From positions 248,001 through 312,000 of the forward strand of contig NZ_SCVD01000001.1 in assembly GCF_004297125.1 (NCBI RefSeq): a stretch of DNA of 64,000 bases, written 5' to 3'. Source of the stretch: Phenylobacterium sp. GTDB lineage: Bacteria > Pseudomonadota > Alphaproteobacteria > Caulobacterales > Caulobacteraceae. The stretch's first letter is position 1. Each line of letters begins with the position of its first letter. Shown in pieces: positions 8,725 to 20,508 of the stretch. A program made the position numbers and the translations under genes. The notes beneath the pieces are model-generated. The model was not told the DNA's origin. It made no database searches and saw only the letters and a program-made list of their open reading frames with translations.

Positions 8725-9987
8725 GTGACGGTCGTGCGTACAGGATTGGCCGAGGCGGCTCCGGTCGGCGGGACGGGCGGCGAGTTCGCCACCCGCTGGC
8801 CGGTGCTGCTGGGGGCGACCCTGGGGATCGGCGTGGGCGTCATCGCCCTGCCGTCACCGGCCATCGGCGTGTTCATGCGCGCGCTCCAGGCCGAGTTCGG
8901 CTGGACGCGCACCGAGATCTCGCTGGGCCCCACCATCCTGATCGGCGGCCTGGCTCTGGCCTCGCCGCTGCTGGGCTGGGTGGCCGACCGGGTGTCGGCT
9001 GTCTGGATCACCGCGGTTGCGCTGACCGCGCTGGCGGCCTCGTTCGTGGTCTTCAGCCAGCTCGGCCCCGACATCCGACTCTACTACGCGACGTTCGCCT
9101 TGATGGCGGTCACGGCGTGCGGCGCGGCGACCCTGGTCTACGCCAGGGTGGTCAGCGCCAACTTCGTCCGCGGGCGCGGCCTGGCGCTGGGCCTGGCCAT
9201 GGTCGGCAACGGGCTCACCGGCATCCTCCTCCCCATGCTGCTGGTCCCGTATGCCGCCAGCGCCGGGTGGCGGCAGGGTTTCCTGGCCTTGGCCGTCCTC
9301 GTCGCCCTCGCCGCGCCCGCGGTCGCTTTCCTGATGAGCCTCAGCCGGCCCCAGGCCGTGGCGATCACCGCCGCCGGCCATGCGCCGGGCGTCAGCTTCG
9401 ACCGGGCCGTCAAGGACCGCACCTTCTGGATCATGGCGCTGGCCTTCGCCCTGATCCCGTTGGGGGCAGGGGGCCTCCACCTGCACCTGCTCGCCTTCCT
9501 GGCGGACGAGGGCGTGCCGCCGGCCACCGCCGGCGCCATCGCCGGCCTGGGCGGGTTCGCCCTGATCGTCGGCCGGGTGCTGACCGGCTGGCTGATCGAC
9601 CGGGCCTTCGCCCCCCACGTCGCCGCCGGCATGATGGCGATCAGCGCCGCCTGCATCGGATCCATGGGCCTGTTCGGCGCGCCGGCCGGCTGGCTGGGCG
9701 CCGTCGCCATCGGCCTCTCGATCGGCGCCGAGCTGGACCTGATCGGCTATCTCACCGCCCGCTACTTCGGCATGCGCGCCTACGGCCGGATCTACGGCCT
9801 GCTCTATGCCGCCGTCCTGGTGGGCAGCGCCATGTCGCCCCTGGCCTATGGCCGGGTCTCGGACCTCACCGGCGGCTACGCCCTGGCGCTGTTCGGCGCG
9901 GCGGGCGTCCTGGCCCTGGCGGCCGTCCTCTTCCTCACCCTGCGCCGTTTCCCCGAGGGCGAGGCGCAACCTTCCGCTTCGGAGTAA
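8725..9987 (+). CDS. MFS transporter
   Basis: 420 residues, about 12 hydrophobic segments, major facilitator fold. The A-like loop between TM2 and TM3 reads GWVADRVSA, and the equivalent of the second half is GWLIDRAFA. It starts at a GTG with GAGGAG 8 nt upstream. It sits between the TonB receptor and a cupin gene, so inner-membrane import of the same ligand is the simplest role. Members of this oxalate/monocarboxylate-type group carry organic acids. Substrate unproven. Confidence 0.88.
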   Translation: MTVVRTGLAEAAPVGGTGGEFATRWPVLLGATLGIGVGVIALPSPAIGVFMRALQAEFGWTRTEISLGPTILIGGLALASPLLGWVADRVSAVWITAVALTALAASFVVFSQLGPDIRLYYATFALMAVTACGAATLVYARVVSANFVRGRGLALGLAMVGNGLTGILLPMLLVPYAASAGWRQGFLALAVLVALAAPAVAFLMSLSRPQAVAITAAGHAPGVSFDRAVKDRTFWIMALAFALIPLGAGGLHLHLLAFLADEGVPPATAGAIAGLGGFALIVGRVLTGWLIDRAFAPHVAAGMMAISAACIGSMGLFGAPAGWLGAVAIGLSIGAELDLIGYLTARYFGMRAYGRIYGLLYAAVLVGSAMSPLAYGRVSDLTGGYALALFGAAGVLALAAVLFLTLRRFPEGEAQPSASE

Positions 9988-9991
9988 CCCA

Positions 9992-10534
9992 ATGCCCCAG
10001 TCCATCCGCCGCATCGTCACCGGCCACGACGCCTCAGGCCGGTCGAACATCACCTTCGAGGGCGACGCGCCCAACATCATGGAGATGGCCGCCTGGCCGG
10101 GCGCGCGGATCACCGAGCTGTGGGTGACCTCCGAAGCGCCGGTCGACAACGACGGCCTGGTCGACCGCGGCGCGCGCCCGATCCGCCACGACCCCGAGCC
10201 CCTGGGCACCATCTTCCGGGTGGTGGAGATCCCGCCGGAGTCGGAAGGCGGCCTGCAGGACACCGAAGCGGTCTTCGCCCAGATGGGCAGCCACAACAAA
10301 CCCGACGCCGGAGATCAGTCGAAGCACGCCACGATGCACGTCACCGACTCGCTCGACTACCTCGTGGTCATCTCCGGCGAGATGCATATGCTGATGGAGG
10401 ACGGCGAGACCCTGTTGAAGCAGGGCGACTGCATCGTCCAGCGCGGGACAAAGCACGCCTGGGTCAACCGCAGCGGCAAGCCCTGCATCATCGCCGCGGT
10501 GCTGGTGGACGCGAAGCGCGCCGCCCGGACATGA
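9992..10534 (+). CDS. Cupin-domain protein
   Basis: 180 residues with a cupin_2 barrel in the second half: MHVTDSLDYLVVISGEMHML, then LLKQGDCIVQRGTKHAWVNR. The residues at cupin metal-binding positions are only partly histidine (the His of KHAW is kept), so it may be a binding or isomerase-type cupin rather than an oxygenase. It starts 2 nt after the MFS stop region and overlaps the ligase start (ATGA at 10531-10534), so translation is coupled. Likely acts on an intermediate of the same pathway. No specific function is recognised. Confidence 0.8.
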   Translation: MPQSIRRIVTGHDASGRSNITFEGDAPNIMEMAAWPGARITELWVTSEAPVDNDGLVDRGARPIRHDPEPLGTIFRVVEIPPESEGGLQDTEAVFAQMGSHNKPDAGDQSKHATMHVTDSLDYLVVISGEMHMLMEDGETLLKQGDCIVQRGTKHAWVNRSGKPCIIAAVLVDAKRAART

Positions 10535-12060
10535 ACGTCGCCGCTCTGATCGAGACCGCGGCGCGGGGCGACCCGGACGCCACCGCGATCTCGTGGATCG
10601 ACCGGCCGCTCTGGACCTATGGCGAGCTGATGGCCCGCGCCGGCTCGCTGGCCGCGGGCCTGCGGGCCATGGGCCTCAAGCCCGGCGACCGGGTGACGCT
10701 CGCGATGTCGAACTCACCCAGCTACTACGAGGTGCTGCTGGGCGCCTGGACCGCCGGCCTGGTCCCCGCGCCGCAGAACTGCCGCCTGCACCCGGCCGAG
10801 ATCGGCTACGCGGCCGGCGACTGCCAGTCGCGGGTCTGCTTCTCGACGCCGGACCTGACCGAGCGGCTGCGCGAGCACCTGCCAACCGACTGCGTGCTGA
10901 TCGACGTGGACAGCTCCGGCTACGCGCGCCTGCACGGCCACGGGACGATCCCGATCGAGCCGCGCGAGGCCACCGATCCGGCGCTGCTGTTCTACACCTC
11001 GGGCACCACCGGCAAGCCCAAGGGCGCGATCCAGACCAACCGCACGCTCGTCGCCATGATCGTCAGCTTCCTGGCCGACAGCGGGGCGGTCGTGGACGAC
11101 CACATCCTGCACTTGGCGCCCATGTCCCACGCCAGCGGCTTCCTGGGCTTCTGCTACCTGGCCCGGGCCCGCAACAACGTGATCCTGCCGACCGGATCGA
11201 TGGACGGCGAGATGCTCGCCCGCGCTCTCGGGGCGTTTGGGCCGCTGTCGTTCTTCGGCGTGCCCACGGTGGTGCGGCGGCTGATGGATCCGGCGCTGCT
11301 GGACCCGAAGCTGATCCCGGGCATCCACCGGATCTTCTTCGGCGGGGCGCCCATGTACGTCGAGGACCTGAAGCGGGCGCTCAAGGTCTTCGGCCCTGAG
11401 CGCCTCTGGCATCTCTACGGCCAGGGCGAGAGCCCCAACACCATCACCCACCTGCCGCCGCGGCTGTTCGGCTCGCCCGACGACCCGGACTACGAGGCCC
11501 GGCTGGCCAGCGTCGGCGTGGCGCGCAGCGGCGTGCTGGTCCGGGTGGTCCGCGAGGACGGCTCCGAGGCTCCGGCGGGCGAGATCGGGGAGGTGGCCTG
11601 CCAGGGCGACACCCTGATGGGCGGCTACTGGCGGCAGCCGGAGGCCACCGCCGCCGCGCTGAAGGACGGCTGGCTGCACACCGGAGACCTGGGCTGGATG
11701 GACGCCCGGGGCTACCTGACCCTCGTCGACCGTTCGAAGGACATGATCATCTCCGGCGGCTCCAACATCTATCCGCGCGAGATCGAGGAGGTGCTGCTGA
11801 CCCATCCCGCGGTCAGCGAATGCGCGATCATCGGCCTGCCGGACCCCGAGTGGGGCGAGGTCCCGTTCGCCTTCGTGGTGGCCCGCGGCCCGGCGCCGGC
11901 GACGGAGGACCTGGACGACCTCTGCCTCAGCCAGCTCGCGCGCTACAAGCGGCCCAAGGGCTATCGCTTCGTGGCCGACCTGCCGAAGAGCGCCTATGGC
12001 AAGATCCTGAAGCGCGAGCTGCGCGACCTGGCGGCGGCGGAAGACGAGGGCGGACGATGA
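10531..12060 (+). CDS. AMP-forming acyl-CoA synthetase / acid ligase (ANL superfamily)
   Basis: 509 residues of the adenylate-forming ligase fold. The P-loop-like A3 motif is YTSGTTGKPKG, the hinge region has GDLGWMDARGYLTLVDRSKD, and the C-terminal domain has GGSNIYPREIEE and the catalytic Lys in YGKILKREL. It activates a carboxylic acid to an acyl-AMP and then most likely to the CoA thioester. Its place in the receptor/transporter operon suggests activation of an imported or MBL/FAH-released acid (fatty, aromatic or terpenoid). Start and end overlap both neighbours by 4 nt (ATGA), so the cupin, ligase and ABM genes form one tightly coupled unit. Confidence 0.92.
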   Translation: MNVAALIETAARGDPDATAISWIDRPLWTYGELMARAGSLAAGLRAMGLKPGDRVTLAMSNSPSYYEVLLGAWTAGLVPAPQNCRLHPAEIGYAAGDCQSRVCFSTPDLTERLREHLPTDCVLIDVDSSGYARLHGHGTIPIEPREATDPALLFYTSGTTGKPKGAIQTNRTLVAMIVSFLADSGAVVDDHILHLAPMSHASGFLGFCYLARARNNVILPTGSMDGEMLARALGAFGPLSFFGVPTVVRRLMDPALLDPKLIPGIHRIFFGGAPMYVEDLKRALKVFGPERLWHLYGQGESPNTITHLPPRLFGSPDDPDYEARLASVGVARSGVLVRVVREDGSEAPAGEIGEVACQGDTLMGGYWRQPEATAAALKDGWLHTGDLGWMDARGYLTLVDRSKDMIISGGSNIYPREIEEVLLTHPAVSECAIIGLPDPEWGEVPFAFVVARGPAPATEDLDDLCLSQLARYKRPKGYRFVADLPKSAYGKILKRELRDLAAAEDEGGR

Positions 12061-12356
12061 TCCTGGAGATGGCGCATATCGAGGTGAAGGCCGGGGCCGA
12101 GCCCGCCTTCGAGGCCGCCGTCGCCCAGGCCGCGCCGCTGTTCGCGGCCGCCCGGGGCTGCCAGGGCATGGAGCTCCACCGCGTGGTCGAGGCTCCCCGT
12201 CGCTACATCCTGATGGTCCGCTGGGCGACCCTGGAGGACCACACGGTCCACTTCCGGGAATCGGAGGCGTTCCAGCAGTGGCGCGCCCTGGCCGGGCCGC
12301 ATTTCGCGGCAGCCCCGACCGTGGAGCATACCGCCGTGGTCTTCCCGGCGGGCTGA
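12057..12356 (+). CDS. Antibiotic biosynthesis monooxygenase (ABM) domain protein
   Basis: 99 residues, one ferredoxin-like ABM domain: MILEMAHIEVKAGAEPAFEA at the start, then ELHRVVEAPRRYILMVRWAT and HFRESEAFQQWR. Small ABM proteins include cofactor-free quinone-forming monooxygenases and binding proteins of unknown role. It overlaps the ligase stop by 4 nt and ends the operon; the SOS-controlled recA promoter follows. A role in oxidising a pathway intermediate is inference. Confidence 0.85.
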   Translation: MILEMAHIEVKAGAEPAFEAAVAQAAPLFAAARGCQGMELHRVVEAPRRYILMVRWATLEDHTVHFRESEAFQQWRALAGPHFAAAPTVEHTAVVFPAG

Positions 12357-12388
12357 CCTACGACAATTTCGGTCGTATAGCCGGAAGA

Positions 12389-12403
12389 GAACATCTTGCG
12401 AAC
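12389..12403. promoter_or_regulatory. LexA (SOS) box of recA
   Basis: GAAC-ATCTTGC-GAAC, which is GTTC-N7-GTTC read on the other strand, the alphaproteobacterial LexA site. A further GAAC follows at 12407-12410. It lies about 95 nt before the recA start, as expected for damage-inducible repression by LexA. Confidence 0.88.
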
Positions 12404-12495
12404 CCAGAACAAACCCGGTACCTCTGAGTCCTGCGAAGTGGCCCGGCGGTTGGGCCCATTCGGTTGGCGGAATCGTGGGATAGAGGGTTCATGAC

Positions 12496-13578
<1,083 letters not shown>

Positions 13579-13677
13579 GGCCGCCTCGGCGGTCCGCGCT
13601 CCGGGGCGGGTTCCCTCCGCCATCCGGGCCTGCCCCGCGCCACCCGATGCGGGGGCCGCCGGCGACCTTACGAGGTT

Positions 13678-13712
13678 GGACGCTCAGGGCGCGCGCCCCT
13701 GGGCGTCCTTTT
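13678..13712 (+). terminator. Rho-independent terminator 1 after recA
   Basis: GGACGC...GCGTCC outer stem with inner CAGGG/CCCTG pairs, then TTTTCC. It lies about 100 nt after the recA stop. Confidence 0.85.
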
Positions 13713-13717
13713 CCTTT

Positions 13718-13747
13718 GGGGCACGGCGCTCGCCGGCGCCCCTTTTT
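13718..13747 (+). terminator. Rho-independent terminator 2 after recA
   Basis: GGGGC-A-CGGC-GCTC-GCCG-GC-GCCCC hairpin with a small internal loop, then TTTTTCTT. It starts six nt after the first terminator's T-run and insulates alaS from recA. Confidence 0.85.
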
Positions 13748-13761
13748 CTTTGGCGGTCCGG

Positions 13762-13798
13762 CCCAGGTTTCGTAAAGGGACGGCGGTCCCCACCTGGG
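13762..13798 (+). other. Leader hairpin upstream of alaS
   Basis: CCCAGGT (13762-13768) pairs with ACCTGGG (13792-13798). Inside it GGGAC (13777-13781) pairs with GTCCC (13786-13790), leaving an asymmetric internal loop. It lies 40 nt before the alaS ATG, with no T-run directly after it. It could be a regulatory leader structure or simply GC-rich spacer. Confidence 0.4.
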
Positions 13799-13838
13799 GG
13801 GTGGCGATCCTGTCCAACCGTTTGATGATTGTAGCCCG

Positions 13839-16502
<2,664 letters not shown>

Positions 16503-16599
16503 GATTCCCCCGAGGGTTGTCAGTGGTGGCGTGAGCTACCCGAGCGGTTAAGCTTTGTTTAAGTTTTAGCCCAACCGCGGGCATCTCGGGGAATACATC

Positions 16600-17268
16600 A
16601 TGGGTATCAAGCTGTGGGCCGCAATGGCGGCTGCTGGTGGTCTGGCTCTCGCCGCATCGCAGGCGCAAGCGACGACGTTCACGGGTTCCTGGACCCTGGA
16701 GTACCTGAACGCCGATCCGGGTCTGGTGCTGCAGGTGCAGCCGCTCAACACGAACTTCAACTTCTCGCTGGCGCCGAACGATCCGAACACGGCCCAGAAC
16801 GAGGAGATCAAGAACCTCAACCTCTTCAAGATCTATACGAACGAAGGCACGGTCAATCCGGAAGACGACCTGACCATTTCGCCGATCAAGCTGACGTTCA
16901 ACTTCACCGCGCCGACGCCGAATTCGGTCGACCCGATCAACGGCACCACCTCGGGCTATGCCAGTTCCGAGCTGTTCGGCTTCTTCCAGGGCGGCAAGCT
17001 GACCTGGGCCAACGGCGGGGTCACCCAACTGCACTACGGCAATGGCCTGACCGGCCTAATGACCATCTCGGTGAATGGCGGCGAGTTCAACGGCGGCCAG
17101 TGGTGGGGCACCGACGAAGGCCCCAGCGACGCGCTGAAGGTCAAGGCGACGTTTGATTGGGATAACGACCCGGTCGCCGTGCCGGAACCGGCGACCTGGG
17201 CGCTGATGATCGGCGGCTTCGGCATGGCCGGCGCGACGCTGCGTCGCCGCCGGGCGGTCGCCGCCTAG
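16600..17268 (+). CDS. PEPxxWA-CTERM sorting-domain surface protein
   Basis: 222 residues. A signal peptide ends near SQAQA. The secreted middle part is rich in Asn/Thr/Gly with no recognised enzyme domain. The C-terminus has VPEPATWALMIGGFGMAGAT followed by an Arg cluster (LRRRRA), the PEPxxWA form of the PEP-CTERM signal recognised by exosortase-type sorting. Expected to be exported and processed to the cell surface or extracellular matrix. It is a single-gene unit: a 97-nt upstream gap is AT-richer than average and a strong terminator follows. No exosortase gene lies in the window. Confidence 0.88.
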   Translation: MGIKLWAAMAAAGGLALAASQAQATTFTGSWTLEYLNADPGLVLQVQPLNTNFNFSLAPNDPNTAQNEEIKNLNLFKIYTNEGTVNPEDDLTISPIKLTFNFTAPTPNSVDPINGTTSGYASSELFGFFQGGKLTWANGGVTQLHYGNGLTGLMTISVNGGEFNGGQWWGTDEGPSDALKVKATFDWDNDPVAVPEPATWALMIGGFGMAGATLRRRRAVAA

Positions 17269-17293
17269 GCGCCACCCGCACCAATAGCGCGAG

Positions 17294-17321
17294 CGGCCGA
17301 GGCGAGAGCCTCGGCCGTTTT
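17294..17321. terminator. Rho-independent terminator after PEP-CTERM gene
   Basis: Perfect 10-bp stem CGGCCGAGGC-GAGA-GCCTCGGCCG followed by TTTTC. It sits between convergent genes and may serve both strands. Confidence 0.92.
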
Positions 17322-17331
17322 CGTTTGCGCC

Positions 17332-17709
17332 CTAGCTGGTGGCGTAGACGCAGAACTTGTTGCCGACCGGATCGCGGAAGTAGGCGCCGTAGAAGTTGGT
17401 CCCTTCGGGCGGGCGATAGCCGGGCGCGCCCTCGTCGGCGCCGCCGGCGGCCAGGGCCGCGGCGTGGGCGGCGGCGACCTGGTCGGGACTGTCGGCCTTG
17501 AAGGCGATCATGATGCCGTTGCCGGCCCGCGGCGCCTGGCCATCGTGCGGCCTGCAGATCCCGACGCAGGGCGAACCCTTGGGCCCGTAGAACGCCCAGC
17601 CGCCCTCCGGATCGCCGCGCTCATAGCCGATGGCGCCGAACACCCGGTCGAAGAACGGCAGCGCCGCCTCCACGTCGTGCGCGCCGATGGTGACATAGCC
17701 GATGCTCAT
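17332..17709 (-). CDS. VOC (glyoxalase/bleomycin resistance) family protein
   Basis: 125 residues, one vicinal-oxygen-chelate module pair: MSIGYVTIGAHDVEAALPFF at the start and FYGAYFRDPVGNKFCVYATS at the end. Family members are metal-dependent lyases, dioxygenases or drug-binding proteins. The start at MSIG has GGGAGG upstream; the open frame is longer but lacks a site. The substrate is not determinable. Confidence 0.85.
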   Translation of the reverse strand: MSIGYVTIGAHDVEAALPFFDRVFGAIGYERGDPEGGWAFYGPKGSPCVGICRPHDGQAPRAGNGIMIAFKADSPDQVAAAHAAALAAGGADEGAPGYRPPEGTNFYGAYFRDPVGNKFCVYATS

Positions 17710-17833
17710 GCTGGTCCTCCCTGAAGGTCGGAGGAGGTTAGCGCGGGTGCCGAACAAATCAAGAACATTGACTTATTCGCCAGTCAGGCGTTCCCTTGCA
17801 TGGACACCAGGTTTTCGTGGAGGACCCCGAAAG

Positions 17834-18091
17834 ATGGATACCGGTCGTCAGTTCAGCCAAACCCCCTACGTCGTCGAGCACGAGCGGACCTACCATGCGT
17901 TCAGCATCCTGATCCGATGGTCGATGCTGGTGATCGGCGACGCTATCCTATGGCTCAGCCTGTGGTTCGCCTCGCCCGCGGGGTTCCTGGGGGCCACCGT
18001 CGTTGGCGTCGCGGTCTTCGTGGTGGGCTACATCTTCCTCATCCGGCACGAGGAGAAGCAGCCGCTCGACCTCTGGGTCGAAGGCCGCTGA
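17834..18091 (+). CDS. aa3-type cytochrome c oxidase subunit IV-like small membrane protein
   Basis: 85 residues. The segment VEHERTYHAFSILIRWSMLV resembles the short bacterial aa3 oxidase subunit IV (COX4_pro_2), whose single helix packs against the oxidase core. Here a second hydrophobic segment (about residues 52-72) follows, giving two predicted membrane helices and a charged tail. GGAG lies upstream of the chosen ATG. The oxidase genes themselves are not in the window. If the family match is wrong it is a small inner-membrane protein of unknown role. Confidence 0.65.
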   Translation: MDTGRQFSQTPYVVEHERTYHAFSILIRWSMLVIGDAILWLSLWFASPAGFLGATVVGVAVFVVGYIFLIRHEEKQPLDLWVEGR

Positions 18092-18098
18092 AACGAAG

Positions 18099-18130
18099 AG
18101 CGCCGCACGCGGTCTCCCGCATGCGGCGCT
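18099..18130 (-). terminator. Terminator hairpin between the subunit IV-like gene and icd
   Basis: AGCGCCGCA pairs with TGCGGCGCT, with inner GCGG/CCGC pairs. In the icd direction it is followed by CTTCGTTTC. It probably ends icd transcription. Confidence 0.65.
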
Positions 18131-18158
18131 GAATTGGGATCGTCCGGGGCGTCGCGCC

Positions 18159-19373
18159 TTAAGCGGCGAGCGCCTTCTCAAGGTTCGACGCCACCTTGTC
18201 GAGGAAGCCCTCGGTGGTGAGCCAGCCCTGGGTGTCGCCGACCAGCAGCGCCAGGTCCTTGGTCATCGAGCCGCTTTCGACAGTCTCGACGCAGACCCGC
18301 TCGAGGGTCGAAGCGAAGTGCTCCAGCTCGGCGTTCCCGTCGAGCTTGGCGCGGTGCTTCAGGCCCTGGGTCCAGGCGAAGATCGAGGCGATCGAGTTCG
18401 TCGACGTGCTCTCGCCCTTCTGGTGCTGGCGGAAGTGGCGGGTGACAGTGCCGTGGGCGGCCTCGGCCTCCATGACCTTGCCGTCCGGAGTGATCAGCAC
18501 CGAGGTCATCAGGCCCAGCGAGCCGAAGCCCTGGGCGACCTGGTCGGACTGCACGTCCCCGTCGTAGTTCTTGCAGGCCCAGATGAAGTCGCCGTTCCAC
18601 TTCAGCGCCGAGGCGACCATGTCGTCGATCAGGCGGTGCTCGTAGACCAGCCCGGCGGCCTTGAACTTCTCGACGTAGTGCGCCTGGTAGATCTCTTCGA
18701 AGATGTCCTTGAAGCGCCCGTCGTAGGCCTTGAGGATCGTGTTCTTGGTCGAGAGGTACAGCGGGTATTTCCGCTGCAGGGCGTAGTTGAAGCACGCCGT
18801 GGCGAAGTCGCGGATCGAGGGCTCGACATTATACATGGCCATGGCGACGCCGGCCGACTTGAAGTCGTAGACGTCGTGCTCGATCACCTGGCCGTCGGCG
18901 CCCTCGAACTTGATGGTCAGCTTGCCGGGACCGGGGACCACGAAGTCGGTGGCGCGATACTGGTCGCCGAAGGCGTGGCGGCCGATGATGATCGGCTTGG
19001 TCCAGCCGGGGATCAGGCGCGGCACGTTCTTGCAGATGATCGGCTCGCGGAAGACGACGCCGTCCAGGATGTTGCGGATCGTGCCGTTCGGCGACTTCCA
19101 CATCTTCTTGAGGTTGAATTCCTTCACCCGGGCTTCGTCCGGGGTGATGGTGGCGCACTTGATGCCGACGCCGTGCTTCTTGATCGCCATGGCCGCGTCG
19201 ATCGTCACCTGGTCGTCGGTGGCGTCGCGGTTCTCCATCCCCAGGTCGTAGTAGTCGATCTCGAGGTCCAGGAAGGGGAAGATCAACTTGTCCTTGATCC
19301 ACTGCCAGATGATGCGGGTCATCTCGTCCCCATCGATGTCGACGACGGGGTTGGCGACTTTAATCTTGGCCAT
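18159..19373 (-). CDS. icd: NADP-dependent isocitrate dehydrogenase
   Basis: 404 residues, the homodimeric (mitochondrial-like) NADP-IDH type common in alphaproteobacteria. Visible motifs include [20 protein letters not shown] near the N-terminus, the substrate-loop [17 protein letters not shown] and [20 protein letters not shown]. The NADP site includes [11 protein letters not shown]. Oxidises isocitrate to 2-oxoglutarate in the TCA cycle and supplies NADPH. Stand-alone gene with a promoter-like sequence upstream and a hairpin downstream. Confidence 0.98.
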   Translation of the reverse strand: MAKIKVANPVVDIDGDEMTRIIWQWIKDKLIFPFLDLEIDYYDLGMENRDATDDQVTIDAAMAIKKHGVGIKCATITPDEARVKEFNLKKMWKSPNGTIRNILDGVVFREPIICKNVPRLIPGWTKPIIIGRHAFGDQYRATDFVVPGPGKLTIKFEGADGQVIEHDVYDFKSAGVAMAMYNVEPSIRDFATACFNYALQRKYPLYLSTKNTILKAYDGRFKDIFEEIYQAHYVEKFKAAGLVYEHRLIDDMVASALKWNGDFIWACKNYDGDVQSDQVAQGFGSLGLMTSVLITPDGKVMEAEAAHGTVTRHFRQHQKGESTSTNSIASIFAWTQGLKHRAKLDGNAELEHFASTLERVCVETVESGSMTKDLALLVGDTQGWLTTEGFLDKVASNLEKALAA

Positions 19374-19409
19374 GAGGGGCAGGCGCTCCGGGCGTAATGC
19401 GTTTGGGGC

Positions 19410-19437
19410 CGTATAGCCGCCACAGCGGCGGACGCAA
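19410..19437 (-). promoter_or_regulatory. Candidate sigma-70-type promoter of icd
   Basis: On the minus strand TTGCGT and TATACG are separated by 16 nt, about 40 nt before the icd ATG. Good match for a housekeeping promoter; untested. Confidence 0.5.
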
Positions 19438-19451
19438 AGGCTCCCTAAGGG

Positions 19452-20480
19452 TTACCCTGCCGCGCGGACCGCGGCGCGCGCCACTTCGGCGATGATCCGG
19501 TCACGGCCTGCATCGTCCAGGGTCGCCCCGGAGAGGAAGACGGCCAGGGCGTAAGACCGCCGGTCGGCGAGCGTGAAGATCCCGACGTCGTTGTGGGCGG
19601 TGCTGATTCCCTGGTCGACGCCCGAAGTCCCGGGGCGGTGCGCCAGGAAGGCGTTCCCGGGCAGGCCGGCCTTGATGCGGGCGTTCCCGCGGCTGGTGCG
19701 GCCCATGAGCTGCAACAGCAGCCGGGTGGAGGCGGGCGTGATCAGCTCCTGGCGGTCCAGCATCTGCAGGAAGTCCAGCATGCCGAGCGGGGTGGCGGTG
19801 TCGCGGGGGTCGGCCATGTAGGCGCGCATGGCGGCAAGGCGGGTCGCGGGCGGCACGGCGGCGCGCGCCTCCTGGAAGGCGTTCCCACGCAGCCAGTCCG
19901 GCCGGAACGACGGCATGCCGTAGACCTCGGGCTGCAACTCGCGCTCGTAGCGGTCGACGCGCACCTCCGCCACGTGGCGGCCGGCGAGCCACGCGGTCAC
20001 CGCGCCGGGGCCGCCGATGCGCTTCATCAGGACGTCGGCGGCGGTGTTGTCGCTGTCGATCACCATCGCCTCGAACAGCTCCCGCAACGAATAGTCCCGC
20101 CGGCCGGGCCAGGCGGCGGCGATGGGCGAGAAGGCCGGCGAGAGCTGGGTCTCCAGCAGGACGAACGGTTCGGTGAAGACGGCGCGGCCCGCATCGATCT
20201 CGGCCAGGACCGCGGCGGCCAGCGGCAGCTTGAACACGCTCTGCATGGGGAAGCGCCGGTCGCCGTTGAAGACGAAGGTCTCGCCGCTCTCCAGGTTGAT
20301 CAGGCCGACGCCCAGGTTCGCGGGCCGGGCGACCACGGAGATGGCGCTCACGGCCTCGGTCAGGCCGTCGATGTCCATCTTGGGCGTGGTGGAGACGGTG
20401 GTGGGCATCCGGGGTTCGCAGGCGGCGAGCAATCCCGCAGGCGCTGCGGACAGCAAGGCGCGACGGTCGAGGGTTGCCAT
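19452..20480 (-). CDS. Class A beta-lactamase-like lipoprotein with altered KTG motif
   Basis: 342 residues. The N-terminus MATLDRRALLSAAPAGLLAAC combines a Tat-like RR and a lipobox Cys21. Serine beta-lactamase motifs are SVFK (S81/K84), SDN (143-145), and ERELQ (E179, the E166 equivalent, with Gln in place of N170). The third motif, normally KTG, reads HRPGTSG (R282-P283-G284), so Lys is Arg and Thr is Pro. The fold should be intact, and weak or altered beta-lactam hydrolysis, or binding only, is plausible. The start at 20480 leaves just 28 nt to the divergent methyltransferase gene, so the two promoters must overlap or lie inside the genes. An earlier in-frame ATG (20510) would place its start codon on top of the trmJ start. 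Confidence 0.88.
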   Translation of the reverse strand: MATLDRRALLSAAPAGLLAACEPRMPTTVSTTPKMDIDGLTEAVSAISVVARPANLGVGLINLESGETFVFNGDRRFPMQSVFKLPLAAAVLAEIDAGRAVFTEPFVLLETQLSPAFSPIAAAWPGRRDYSLRELFEAMVIDSDNTAADVLMKRIGGPGAVTAWLAGRHVAEVRVDRYERELQPEVYGMPSFRPDWLRGNAFQEARAAVPPATRLAAMRAYMADPRDTATPLGMLDFLQMLDRQELITPASTRLLLQLMGRTSRGNARIKAGLPGNAFLAHRPGTSGVDQGISTAHNDVGIFTLADRRSYALAVFLSGATLDDAGRDRIIAEVARAAVRAAG

Positions 20481-20508
20481 TCTGCGAGCGGGCTCTTCTA
20501 AACGCGGC

